From positions 1-53,154 of the forward strand of contig JABDAE010000004.1 in the NCBI GenBank assembly GCA_013289325.1: a stretch of DNA of 53,154 nt, read 5' to 3'. The notes under the pieces are model-generated. The model was given only the letters and a program-made list of their open reading frames with translations. It had not been told where the DNA came from and did no database searches. The stretch comes from Chlamydiota bacterium. Lineage in GTDB: Bacteria > Chlamydiota > Chlamydiia > Chlamydiales > Parachlamydiaceae. The number at the start of each line of letters is the position of its first letter. Positions within the stretch are counted from its first letter, which is position 1. The position numbers and the translations under genes are program-made. Shown here in pieces: positions 29,508-37,578 of the stretch.

Positions 29508-30806
29508 TCACATCACTAAAACGGCCGGGTTTTCTAAAAGTGATTTTAAGGTGTTCAGAAATTGGGCTGCAAGGGCCCCATCAATCACGCGGTGATCGCC
29601 GGATAGAGTCAATGTCATCTCTTTTCCAGGCACAATGTGCCCCTCTTTTACAATAGCCACATCTTGGATGCCACTTACAGCAAGGATGGCCGCTTGAGGA
29701 GGATTGATGATGGCGATAAAATCGACAACGCCATACATTCCAAGATTTGAAATCGTAAATGAGCCTCCCTTATATTCTTGCGGAGTCAATTTACCCTCTT
29801 TTGCCTTAAGAGCAAGGGCCTTCATTTCTACCGAGATTTCTCCAATGTTTTTACAATCGGCATGGCGAATGATGGGGGTAATCAACCCTGCATCAAGACT
29901 TACCGCAACAGAAATATCGATCGTTTCAAAACGGACGATGCTATTTGTGGCTCCATTAAAGCCGCTATTGATCTCTTTATGTTTTTTTAGCGCAAGTGCT
30001 GAAGCTCTTACTATAAAGTCATTGACAGTCAATTTAATTTCAAAAGATTTTAGTTGATCTCTTGTCTGCATTAAAGGCGCTGCATCCACTTTAACCGAAA
30101 CGTAAAAATGGGGAATTGAAGACTTTGCCTCTTGTAGCCTTTGACTTATAACTTTTCTTATGGGAGATAGCCCCTCTTCATGATACGATCCGGCGTTTTT
30201 TTCAGGTTTTGCCTTATGTCCAAATGTAACGATACTTAAGGATTGCGCTTTTGCTAAATCAGCGCTTACGATCCTTCCTCCTGGCCCTGATCCTTTAAGA
30301 GTGCTTAAATCTAATTTTTTTTCCTTTGCAAGGCGCTTAGCAAGAGGAGATGCTTTTATTCTCCCATCAGATGGCTCTTGAAATCCAAAATCCTCTGCAA
30401 ATGGCGGCTCGGGAGTAAAGACCACTTGCTTAAAAGAAGCGAAAGCTTGCGGCAGTGGTGGGGCAGATTCAAATGATTCTTCAGCTAAAGGCGTTTTTTT
30501 TGCAACGGGTACCTCATTTTTTTCAAGTTGTACCCCTTCTGCCTTATACCCTTCAATGCTCTCATCTTTTTTAAGAGTGAATACGGCAACGGCTTGGTTG
30601 ACAACAGCTCCCCCACCATCTCCCACAATGATTTGTCGAAGATATCCGCTATCTAGCGCATGGTATTCAACTGTTGCCTTATCAGTTGCGACTTCAAAGA
30701 GCAAATCGCCAGCGTCTACAAAATCTGAAACCTTTTTGTGCCAGCGGGTAATCGTGCCCTCTTCCATGGTCGGTGATAATTTTGGCATTGTAAGTGTAAA
30801 TGGCAT
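29508..30806 (-). CDS. pdhC: Pyruvate dehydrogenase E2, dihydrolipoamide acetyltransferase
   Basis: 432 residues. A single N-terminal lipoyl domain carries Lys43 in EVATDKATVEYHA. A Pro/Ala/Glu linker leads to the peripheral-subunit-binding domain (ASPLAKRLAKEKKLDLSTLKG, about 153-188), then the catalytic acetyltransferase domain with HRVIDG (His405, Asp409). It passes the acetyl group to CoA and forms the core of the complex. It lies between pdhB (2 bases upstream) and acs. No E3 (lipoamide dehydrogenase) gene is in the window. Confidence 0.97.
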   Translation of the reverse strand: MPFTLTMPKLSPTMEEGTITRWHKKVSDFVDAGDLLFEVATDKATVEYHALDSGYLRQIIVGDGGGAVVNQAVAVFTLKKDESIEGYKAEGVQLEKNEVPVAKKTPLAEESFESAPPLPQAFASFKQVVFTPEPPFAEDFGFQEPSDGRIKASPLAKRLAKEKKLDLSTLKGSGPGGRIVSADLAKAQSLSIVTFGHKAKPEKNAGSYHEEGLSPIRKVISQRLQEAKSSIPHFYVSVKVDAAPLMQTRDQLKSFEIKLTVNDFIVRASALALKKHKEINSGFNGATNSIVRFETIDISVAVSLDAGLITPIIRHADCKNIGEISVEMKALALKAKEGKLTPQEYKGGSFTISNLGMYGVVDFIAIINPPQAAILAVSGIQDVAIVKEGHIVPGKEMTLTLSGDHRVIDGALAAQFLNTLKSLLENPAVLVM

Positions 30807-30808
30807 GA

Positions 30809-31789
30809 TTAATATCTTCCCAAATTTTTTAATACTGCGTCTAAAATTCTTTGTGGATTTGGCATTGTTTCTTTCTCAAGGGCCTTTGAGTAGGGCATCG
30901 GCGTCTCCTTTTGACATACTCTTGTAACCGGTGCATCCAGATAATCAAAGCAATGCTCTTGCACTTGAAAGGCTACTTCTGATGTGATCCCTGTAAAGAT
31001 ATGCCCCTCTTCGACAAGAACTGCGTGACCTGTTTTTTTGATAGAGCTTGCAATTGTCGCAATATCTAAAGGTTTTATGGTGCGAAGATCGATAAGTTCT
31101 GCGCTAATCCCCTTTTTCGTAAGCTCTTTTAACACATTTTTACAAACATTAATCATTTGCGCATGGGCCACAATCGTCACATCTTTTCCCTCTTGCACGA
31201 CATTGGCCTTTCCAATGGGAAGGACATACTCCCCTTCCGGAATTTCCATTTTATCGCCGTAAGAGAGCTCTGATTCTAAAAATAGCACCGGATTATTATT
31301 GCGAATCGCTGCTTTTAAAAGCCCCTTGGCATCATAGGGGTTACTTGGAGCAATGATGATAAGCCCTGGAAAATTGGCGTAAATAGCTTCAACGCAGTGG
31401 GAGTGTTGACTTGAAACTTGCGCCGCTGCGCCATTTGGGCCTCGAAATACAATCGGCACAGAAAACCGATTGCCAGACATATAATGCATCTTAATCGCAT
31501 TAGAGACTATCTGATCAAATGCCACAAACGAAAAGTTAAAGCTCATAAACTCAACGACCGGACGAAGCCCTGTCATGGCAGCGCCAATGCAAAGCCCTGC
31601 AAAGCCAAGTTCGGCAATGGGAGTATCGATCACCCGTTTTGGTCCCCATTTAGCGAGCATTCCCTTGGTGATTTTGTAAGCGCCGTTATATTCGGCAACT
31701 TCTTCTCCCATGATGAATACATTAACGTCCCTAGTCATCTCTTCATCTAGGGCTTGCCTAATGGCTTCTCTCATCTCTACAAGTGGCAT
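30809..31789 (-). CDS. pdhB: Pyruvate dehydrogenase E1 beta subunit
   Basis: 326 residues from the ATG at 31789 (MPLVEMREAIRQALDEEM), chosen because GAGGATAAC precedes it; a longer frame reaches back into pdhA. It forms the alpha2beta2 E1 heterotetramer that decarboxylates pyruvate with thiamine diphosphate. Typical E1-beta segments are present: DTPIAELGFAGLCIGAAMTGLRPVVE, FRGPNGAAAQVSSQHS, and the C-terminal VLVEEGHIFTGITSEVAFQV region. It is followed by pdhC after 2 bases. Confidence 0.97.
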   Translation of the reverse strand: MPLVEMREAIRQALDEEMTRDVNVFIMGEEVAEYNGAYKITKGMLAKWGPKRVIDTPIAELGFAGLCIGAAMTGLRPVVEFMSFNFSFVAFDQIVSNAIKMHYMSGNRFSVPIVFRGPNGAAAQVSSQHSHCVEAIYANFPGLIIIAPSNPYDAKGLLKAAIRNNNPVLFLESELSYGDKMEIPEGEYVLPIGKANVVQEGKDVTIVAHAQMINVCKNVLKELTKKGISAELIDLRTIKPLDIATIASSIKKTGHAVLVEEGHIFTGITSEVAFQVQEHCFDYLDAPVTRVCQKETPMPYSKALEKETMPNPQRILDAVLKNLGRY

Positions 31790-31800
31790 GTTATCCTCTA

Positions 31801-32838
31801 TTATTCTGCAAATACATCTTCTTCTAATGTGATCGGATCTGGCCATGGAGAAAGCTCCGCATGCTGCATGGCCGCTACTGCTAAACTTCTCTCTTTTGCA
31901 TCCATCTCTTTGACCCTTTCTTCATCTAAAATCCCATTTTCGATTAAAGCCTTTTGCAGTAAGATGATCGGATCGCGCGTCTGGCAAGCCTTTAACTCCT
32001 CTTTGCTGCGATAAATTCCAGGATCAGAAATGGAGTGACCGCGAAAGCGCTCGGTCATGACTTCGATCAGCACTGGTTCACTTGTTTTAAGCACATACTC
32101 TTGGACATGTTTAAATCCGGCGTAGCAGTTGAAAAAGTCCATCCCGTCAAATGTAAAGGCCTTCATTCCATATCCGGGCGCTTTATCTTCTGCTAAACGC
32201 TCGACACTAATTGCACGGCTCACAGCTGTTCCCATTCCCCAAAGGTTATTTTCAATGACATAAATACAAGGGAGCTTATACAGGGCTGCTAGATTTAATG
32301 ACTCATGGAATGCCCCTTGAGCCACAGCTCCATCGCCAAGAAAACAGATCGCCACTTCCGTTTTAATCTCTTTATATTTGATGCTAAAAGCTGCGCCCGT
32401 TGCAATCGGCACTTGCCCCCCCACAATTCCAAAGCCGCCAAGGAGCCGCTCTGTAAAAAAGTGCATCGAGCCCCCGCGCCCTTTGGCGTTGCCATTCGCT
32501 CTGCCATAAAGCTCTGCCATGAGATCATTCATACTTGCGCCAAGAAGAAGCGCAAGCGCATGGCAGCGATACGACGTGATAAACCAATTCGAAGGTCCTA
32601 TGGCCTTTAGTACAGCTGTTTGAATCGCCTCTTGTCCGATATAGGCGTGAAAGAATCCCCCAATTTTTCCTTGCTGATAAGCAGATTCAGCTCTTACCTC
32701 AAAATTTCTGATCATCATCATCTTTTGAAGGGCGTCAATCAGAACTTCTTTTCCAAGCGCCTTAATGACTTGCTTTGGATCATGCTGAAAAAAATGTCTT
32801 GGGGGCGAGATCTTGCGATCTTCAACTGCTTCACTCAT
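31801..32838 (-). CDS. pdhA: Pyruvate dehydrogenase E1 alpha subunit
   Basis: 345 residues. The thiamine-diphosphate motif GDGAVAQGAFHESLNLAALYKLP..ENN is complete. The phosphorylation-loop region of E1-alpha (RFRGHSISDPGIYRSKEE) and RGRGGSMH-like KGRGGSMHFF are also present. It is the first gene of pdhA-pdhB-pdhC-acs; AGAGGTG precedes the ATG. The roughly 150 bases upstream, up to the tRNA, hold the operon promoter. Confidence 0.97.
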   Translation of the reverse strand: MSEAVEDRKISPPRHFFQHDPKQVIKALGKEVLIDALQKMMMIRNFEVRAESAYQQGKIGGFFHAYIGQEAIQTAVLKAIGPSNWFITSYRCHALALLLGASMNDLMAELYGRANGNAKGRGGSMHFFTERLLGGFGIVGGQVPIATGAAFSIKYKEIKTEVAICFLGDGAVAQGAFHESLNLAALYKLPCIYVIENNLWGMGTAVSRAISVERLAEDKAPGYGMKAFTFDGMDFFNCYAGFKHVQEYVLKTSEPVLIEVMTERFRGHSISDPGIYRSKEELKACQTRDPIILLQKALIENGILDEERVKEMDAKERSLAVAAMQHAELSPWPDPITLEEDVFAE

Positions 32839-32991
32839 GCAATCACCTCTTTATCAATAGAGAGATAGTATGCCAGATTTTTTGACTGCTGTCAATCTTG
32901 CAGTATTTGATGGAATAAATTTATTTTTCATGGGCTAAATTTATTTTTTGTATTGCTAGGTTTAGGAATAACTGCTAAGATGTTAGCTCTT

Positions 32992-33064
32992 GGACTGATA
33001 GCTCAGTGGATAGAGCACCCGCCTTCTAAGCGGGTGGTCGTAGGTTCGAATCCTACTCAGTCCA
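32992..33064 (+). tRNA. tRNA-Arg (anticodon TCT)
   Basis: 73 bases fold into a standard cloverleaf: acceptor GGACTGA / TCAGTCC, D stem GCTC / GAGC, anticodon stem CCCGC / GCGGG with loop CTTCTAA (anticodon TCT, reading AGA/AGG), and T arm GTAGG-TTCGAAT-CCTAC. Discriminator base A. CCA is not encoded. Confidence 0.98.
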
Positions 33065-33211
33065 TGCTTTTTTTAGTTTTTTTAGGCTTACCTATAAACA
33101 TTATCGCTGGAAGACTTTCGGGCTCCCCTTTTGCTATCCAAGTTGAAAAGCGATGATTTCCTTCATATACTTACTGAATAGATTAGAAGAGAAGGGAAAA
33201 TTTTCCTTAAA

Positions 33212-33245
33212 CCTAGAAACGGTAGTTCGAGATGGTAAAGTGATC
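33212..33245. repeat. Partial copy of the 163-bp element
   Basis: About 30 bases match the element's left end (CCTAGAAACGGTAGTTCGAG, then ATGGTAAAGTG), preceded by TTAAA. The match then stops. It lies 37 bases upstream of the glycosyltransferase start. Its frame (LETVVRDGK) is open into that gene. Confidence 0.75.
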
Positions 33246-33281
33246 TTAGTAGATAAAGCACCCTACTACATTAAAGGAAAC

Positions 33282-34148
33282 ATGAGAGTTATTTTACTAT
33301 TACTTGCTTTTGTTTTTGGACAGCTCCATGCCGCTACAATGTCCACTGATCCCAAAAAATATCAGGTCTGTGCAACGGCAATATTTAAAAATGAAGCTCC
33401 TTATTTAAAAGAATGGATTGAATACAATCGCCTAATCGGCGTTGAACATTTCTATCTGTATAACAATGAAAGCGATGATCACTACTTGACGGTGCTTGCT
33501 CCTTATATCAAAAGCGGTATTGTCACTCTGACAGATTGGGTAAACGGTCCAGAATATAACGTTACTTACGCTTGGGTTCTCGCAACTCAAATGCCTGCTT
33601 ATGAACATGCAATCAAAACTTTTGGACACGAAACGAAATGGTTAGCAGTCATAGACGTTGATGAGTTTATCCTTCCAATTACCTCCTACAAAATTAATGA
33701 TCTTCTTGATAAATACGAGGCATATCCAGGACTTTTAATATATTGGCAGTTATATGGCACATCGAATTTGCCAATGCTCCCCCAAGATAAACTGATGATC
33801 GAATCTCTAACTAAAACGACTCATCATGAATACCGCTCAGACCACTATAAATCGATTATCAAACCCGATCTTTTTGAAGCTTTTTATTGGTATGTGCATT
33901 CATTCCGATTTAAGAGTGGACAATACGGGATCGTAATCGATCTATCAGAAGCCAGGATTAATCATTATATAAATAGAGCTGAAGATTATCTATTTAACAA
34001 TAAAATAAAAAACAAAGAACGGATGGATAATAGAAAACTAAATGAGGATGACATTGCCAAGCAACGAGCTCTTGGCAATGATGTGGAAGATAATGAAAAA
34101 CTGATTTTTCGCTATGTCCCCGCTTTACGTGATATCTTTGGGATATAA
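33282..34148 (+). CDS. GT92-like glycosyltransferase with signal sequence
   Basis: 288 residues from the ATG at 33282, which follows AAAGGA and begins a hydrophobic signal or anchor (MRVILLLLAFVFGQLHA). The frame stays open further upstream through the repeat remnant, but that start is less likely. It has the family-92 / Glyco_tranf_2_4 pattern: ICATAIFKNE-like VCATAIFKNEAPYLKEWIEYNRLIGVEHFYLYNNES, then WLAVIDVDEF with the metal-binding DxD. It is probably exported and modifies a surface glycan; the substrate is unknown. Confidence 0.8.
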   Translation: MRVILLLLAFVFGQLHAATMSTDPKKYQVCATAIFKNEAPYLKEWIEYNRLIGVEHFYLYNNESDDHYLTVLAPYIKSGIVTLTDWVNGPEYNVTYAWVLATQMPAYEHAIKTFGHETKWLAVIDVDEFILPITSYKINDLLDKYEAYPGLLIYWQLYGTSNLPMLPQDKLMIESLTKTTHHEYRSDHYKSIIKPDLFEAFYWYVHSFRFKSGQYGIVIDLSEARINHYINRAEDYLFNNKIKNKERMDNRKLNEDDIAKQRALGNDVEDNEKLIFRYVPALRDIFGI

Positions 34149-34160
34149 ATAAAAACGGTA

Positions 34161-34289
34161 TTACATTAGACTTGAGTTTTTATAAACCCTCTCCGCAAAT
34201 CCCGGTCCAAGCTCCTTCATTACATCAAAGCAACAACCCAATATTGCGCTGGTTAACTCAGAATGTGGCATCTCTTTTGATTCTTTCAT
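34161..34289 (-). pseudogene. GxxExxY-protein remnant
   Basis: A 42-codon frame from ATG at 34289 reads MKESKEMPHSELTSAILGCC, FDVMKELGPGFAERVYKNSS, LM and stop. KELGPGFAERVY carries the defining GxxExxY signature with its usual preceding helix, but the family is normally about 120 residues, so the C-terminal two thirds are gone. The remaining gap to 34603 is AT-rich, with no other gene seen. Confidence 0.7.
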
Positions 34290-34603
34290 CGTTCTTATCG
34301 TTGTATCGTTTTTACCGTTGATTTTAATAAGGTCTTTTGTTTCATATACGGCGCGCTAATTTTCATTGCTACCTCGATTTGGGGAGGATATTGCGTCACA
34401 AAAAGTTTACGAAAATATTTTTATCATATCAAAGATTTAAGAGGGACTTTTTTTGAGCGGAAATTGCTGTGCTAACCCTATTATTCCCCTCAAAACAAAT
34501 TAAATTACAAACAAATTAAATTATATATAAAAAAATAATAGTTTAGCTTATAATTAATTTATACATATATTGTATGCGTAAATCTATTCAAACAGGGGGT
34601 ATT

Positions 34604-35242
34604 ATGAAAATATTTAACAAATACTTGATAAGATTAAGTTTAATTGGTGCGCTTATTTTTGCTCCTTATTCACTAACTGCCGCGCCGACCACAAGTAACC
34701 TTGACACATCTGCTTTGAAAGATCAGAAATTGACTAAAAAACAGGAAAAGGCCCTGCAACAAATCAATAAACTAGGTGGACAAGTAGAAAAGGTATTTAT
34801 GAGCGAAACAACTCTAGGGTCGCAGGCGGGGGAGAAGGCAAAGAATAAGGCCGTGCAACAGGCTACAAAAGACTATCTGAATGCGCACCCAGGATTAACA
34901 AAAAATGACCTCAAAGACCCAAAGAATGCAGGGGATTTCACTAACTACAAGGAGGCTGCAAAAACTCAGGCGGCGCTAAATATATTAACAACTGGAACAC
35001 TTCCTCTTCAGAAAAAACAAGATGCCCTGCAAGCTAAAGTTAAAACACTAACAAGCCAAATTCAAGCTATCGCGGATAAAAACAACTTGACAGTGGCATC
35101 GAAAGTGAATTTTGATATCATCACAGATTCAAGTAACTATAATAAAAAAGGTAAATTTGTAATGCCGGCTGGAAAAAGTCTAATACAATTACAGGTGGCG
35201 CCAAAGGGAGCATCCTCAACTGCCTCGGCAGCTACTAAGTAG
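34604..35242 (+). CDS. Secreted helical protein of unknown function
   Basis: 212 residues from the ATG at 34604, set by a strong AGGGGG site; an upstream ATG at 34574 lacks one. A signal peptide (MKIFNKYLIRLSLIGALIFAPYSLTAAP, cleaved near residue 28) is followed by a Lys/Gln/Ala-rich helical domain with coiled-coil character (KLTKKQEKALQQINKLGGQV; LQKKQDALQAKVKTLTSQI) and a Ser/Ala-rich tail. Family not recognised. It stands alone with its own AT-rich leader and a hairpin downstream. Confidence 0.6.
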   Translation: MKIFNKYLIRLSLIGALIFAPYSLTAAPTTSNLDTSALKDQKLTKKQEKALQQINKLGGQVEKVFMSETTLGSQAGEKAKNKAVQQATKDYLNAHPGLTKNDLKDPKNAGDFTNYKEAAKTQAALNILTTGTLPLQKKQDALQAKVKTLTSQIQAIADKNNLTVASKVNFDIITDSSNYNKKGKFVMPAGKSLIQLQVAPKGASSTASAATK

Positions 35243-35287
35243 CTCAAGCTAAGAAATAGAAAATGAGAGGTTAAGCATCTAAGGCAT

Positions 35288-35335
35288 ATTTTGATGGGGA
35301 CAACTGCATCATCAGGGATGCATCCCCATCAAAAT
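35288..35335. terminator. Hairpin between convergent genes
   Basis: ATTTTGATGGGGA (35288-35300) pairs exactly with TCCCCATCAAAAT (35323-35335), with an inner TGCATC / GATGCA pair. A-runs and T-runs at the base make it usable in both directions, for the secreted-protein gene and for khpA. Confidence 0.75.
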
Positions 35336-35337
35336 GG

Positions 35338-35407
35338 ATAAGCTACTCTTGCTTAACTTACTCTTGCTTAACTTATTCTTGCCAGCTTATTCTTGCCAGC
35401 TTATTCT
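35338..35407. repeat. Two short tandem repeats downstream of khpA
   Basis: A 15-base unit (CTTACTCTTGCTTAA) and then a 14-base unit (CTTATTCTTGCCAG) each occur about twice in succession, ending at the khpA stop codon. Function unknown. Confidence 0.6.
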
Positions 35408-35661
35408 TCTTGGACAACAGGCGTGCCGTTTTCTTCTAAGATCTCTAAATTCACCCGTATCCCATTGCGACTGGCGACAGACATAAGAAGAGTTCGAATC
35501 GCGTTGATCGTCTTTCCCTTTTTGCCGATAATCTTTCCGATGTCAGACTTTTCTACCGATAACTCAATAATCAACGTTTGGGTGCCACCAATCTCGTTAA
35601 TCACCACCTTATCGGGGTGATCGACCAAATTTTTGACTATGTAGGCTACAAACTCTTTCAT
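35401..35661 (-). CDS. khpA: KH-domain RNA-binding protein KhpA
   Basis: 86 residues forming one KH domain with the GxxG loop in IGKIIGKKGKTINAIRTLLMSVA. The size and the N-terminal MKEFVAYIVKNLVDHPDKV are typical of the KhpA/YlqC family, which binds RNA with broad specificity and, in other bacteria, often pairs with KhpB/Jag to influence translation or division. In Chlamydia such a gene is present as a single-copy regulator. It is monocistronic here. Confidence 0.92.
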   Translation of the reverse strand: MKEFVAYIVKNLVDHPDKVVINEIGGTQTLIIELSVEKSDIGKIIGKKGKTINAIRTLLMSVASRNGIRVNLEILEENGTPVVQEE

Positions 35662-35798
35662 ACATCGATCCTTACTTCAGGTGTAAATAATTCTTGCTCA
35701 TAACAGATACAGACTCAAATTAACCCATTTTAACATATTGGGTACAGAAATTTTTTAAAAAACGAAAATCTGTTAATAAGCACTTAAAAATCAAAGAA

Positions 35799-37577
35799 TT
35801 AAGCTTCCGCCTTTATCGCCACTGGTTTAAAAATCGCCTGTACTTGAGGTAAAGGATGCATATCAAAGCTTTGTAAATGCAATTCTTCATACCCTTCTGC
35901 ACGTATTGTATGGGCACATTGTCTAATGAGATCTTGCGACACATCGCTCTTAAGCAGGGCTCTTGTAAGCACTTCAAGGGAAGCTCCAAATTCATCAGGG
36001 ATAGCGTCATTTGCACCTAACTGAAGCATTTTTGCCACTTGCACAAAGCGAATTGTGCGCGTAATAATATAGACGTTGGGATTAAGATCTCTTGCCGTCT
36101 TCACAATTCTTTTAGCCGCTGCGCTATCGTGAACAAGCACTGCAACTGTCCTTGCCGATCTAATCCCGGCTTTTAGAAGAACTGACGCATGAGAAGGATC
36201 GCCAAAACTTATAGATTCTCCCAGTAGTTTTTCTGCTTTGACAAGATCTGGGTCGGTATCTAGAACATGATAGGCAATCCCCGTTTCTTTTGCAGCTCTT
36301 GCAAGGTGTTTGCCACGCAAACCAAATCCACAAATGATAATATGATCGCTAAGTTGCTCTTTCCCACTTTCTTCCCCCTTAATTGCACCCATTTTAAAAC
36401 GATCTGGAAGAGGCAATTTGCCGACATACATAGAAATTTTTTCCGATAGGCTCATCACAAATGGCATTGCGGTCATCGAAAGTAAAGCTGCAGCTAAAAT
36501 CAATTGGTAATTATACTCAGAAATTAACTGCTCATCCATGCCAACATGCGCTAAAATAAGAGAAAACTCCCCAATTTGTGCAAGGGATAAGGCTGTCATA
36601 ATAGCTGCGCTCATGTTGAGTCCCCTTAAAAGTGCTACACTACCTGCCATGACAGCTTTAATTGCGATACAGCAAATGGTCACGAGCACAACTGTAAATA
36701 GGTGACTTGCGACAAAGGAAAGATCTAAAAGCATCCCCATCGATACAAAGAAAAAGCTTGTAAAAATTTCTTGAAATGGAAGGACATTGCCAACAGCTTC
36801 TTCACTATATTCTGATTCTGAAATCACAAGACCTGCAAAAAATGCACCCAAAGATAGTGAAAGGCCTAAAGAAGATGTCACCCAGGCCACCGTAAAGCAA
36901 ATTGTAAAAATGCTAACTAAAAAAAGCTCTCTTTGACGGGTTCTAGTGACGTAGTACAGCAATTTAGGGATGCCTCTAAATGCGATGAAAGCCACAAGGC
37001 CAAGCAAAAACATCCCCTTAATAAATGTATAGACATGGCTCATGTCAAATGCATCACCGCTTCCTGCAAGAAGAGGTGTTAAAAGCATCATGGGGATTGC
37101 AATGATATCTTGAAAGATTAAAATGCTAAGAATTAGCCTGCCTTGCCTTGTGTCAGATTGACGCTTATCCTCTAAAGCCGCAATGACAATTGCCGTGCTG
37201 CTTAAAGAAAGAACAAACCCTAGAAAAATCGCTTCAGAAACACTTTTTCCTAATGCCACAACCCCAAACAATACAGCAGGGGCAATGGTAAAAAGAATTT
37301 GAAGGGCGCCGCCAAAAACGAAATCGTATTTATAACGGACGATATTTTTGAAAGAAAATTCCATTCCGACAGTAAAGAGCAATAAGACAACTCCAACTGT
37401 CGATAGATTTTCGACATCTTCAACGTCTGTGACAAACTGCAACCCGTGTGGGCCGCAGATCACACCCGTAATTAAAAATCCGACGACAGATGGCAGTTTG
37501 AGTCGATGGCAAACAAGCAACACCGCAATAGAGAGTGCAAAAATACAAATAATTTCCCTAAATATCGGTACATCCAT
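35799..37577 (-). CDS. CPA2-family cation:proton antiporter (KefB/KefC-like)
   Basis: 592 residues. About twelve hydrophobic segments (about 5-380) form the Na+/H+-exchanger domain, with FLGFVLSLSSTAIVIAALED and GAFFAGLVISESEY as in KefB/C. The C-terminal RCK_N/TrkA-N domain (about 405-525) has a Rossmann motif IICGFGLRGKHLARAA and a ligand acid DTD. It probably moves K+ or Na+ against H+ across the inner membrane; gating by nucleotide or redox signal is inferred from family. It ends 2 bases before CPAF's stop region and likely shares the transcript. Confidence 0.9.
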   Translation of the reverse strand: MDVPIFREIICIFALSIAVLLVCHRLKLPSVVGFLITGVICGPHGLQFVTDVEDVENLSTVGVVLLLFTVGMEFSFKNIVRYKYDFVFGGALQILFTIAPAVLFGVVALGKSVSEAIFLGFVLSLSSTAIVIAALEDKRQSDTRQGRLILSILIFQDIIAIPMMLLTPLLAGSGDAFDMSHVYTFIKGMFLLGLVAFIAFRGIPKLLYYVTRTRQRELFLVSIFTICFTVAWVTSSLGLSLSLGAFFAGLVISESEYSEEAVGNVLPFQEIFTSFFFVSMGMLLDLSFVASHLFTVVLVTICCIAIKAVMAGSVALLRGLNMSAAIMTALSLAQIGEFSLILAHVGMDEQLISEYNYQLILAAALLSMTAMPFVMSLSEKISMYVGKLPLPDRFKMGAIKGEESGKEQLSDHIIICGFGLRGKHLARAAKETGIAYHVLDTDPDLVKAEKLLGESISFGDPSHASVLLKAGIRSARTVAVLVHDSAAAKRIVKTARDLNPNVYIITRTIRFVQVAKMLQLGANDAIPDEFGASLEVLTRALLKSDVSQDLIRQCAHTIRAEGYEELHLQSFDMHPLPQVQAIFKPVAIKAEA

Positions 37578-37578
37578 A

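Noticed and set aside
32953-33156. A 67-codon frame over the tRNA gene
   Set aside because: Most of it is the tRNA-Arg sequence, and there is no ribosome site.
33271-33275. Second TTAAA after the element remnant as a target duplication of an internally deleted copy
   Set aside because: No right-end sequence of the element precedes it, and TTAAA is common in this AT-rich DNA, so chance cannot be excluded.
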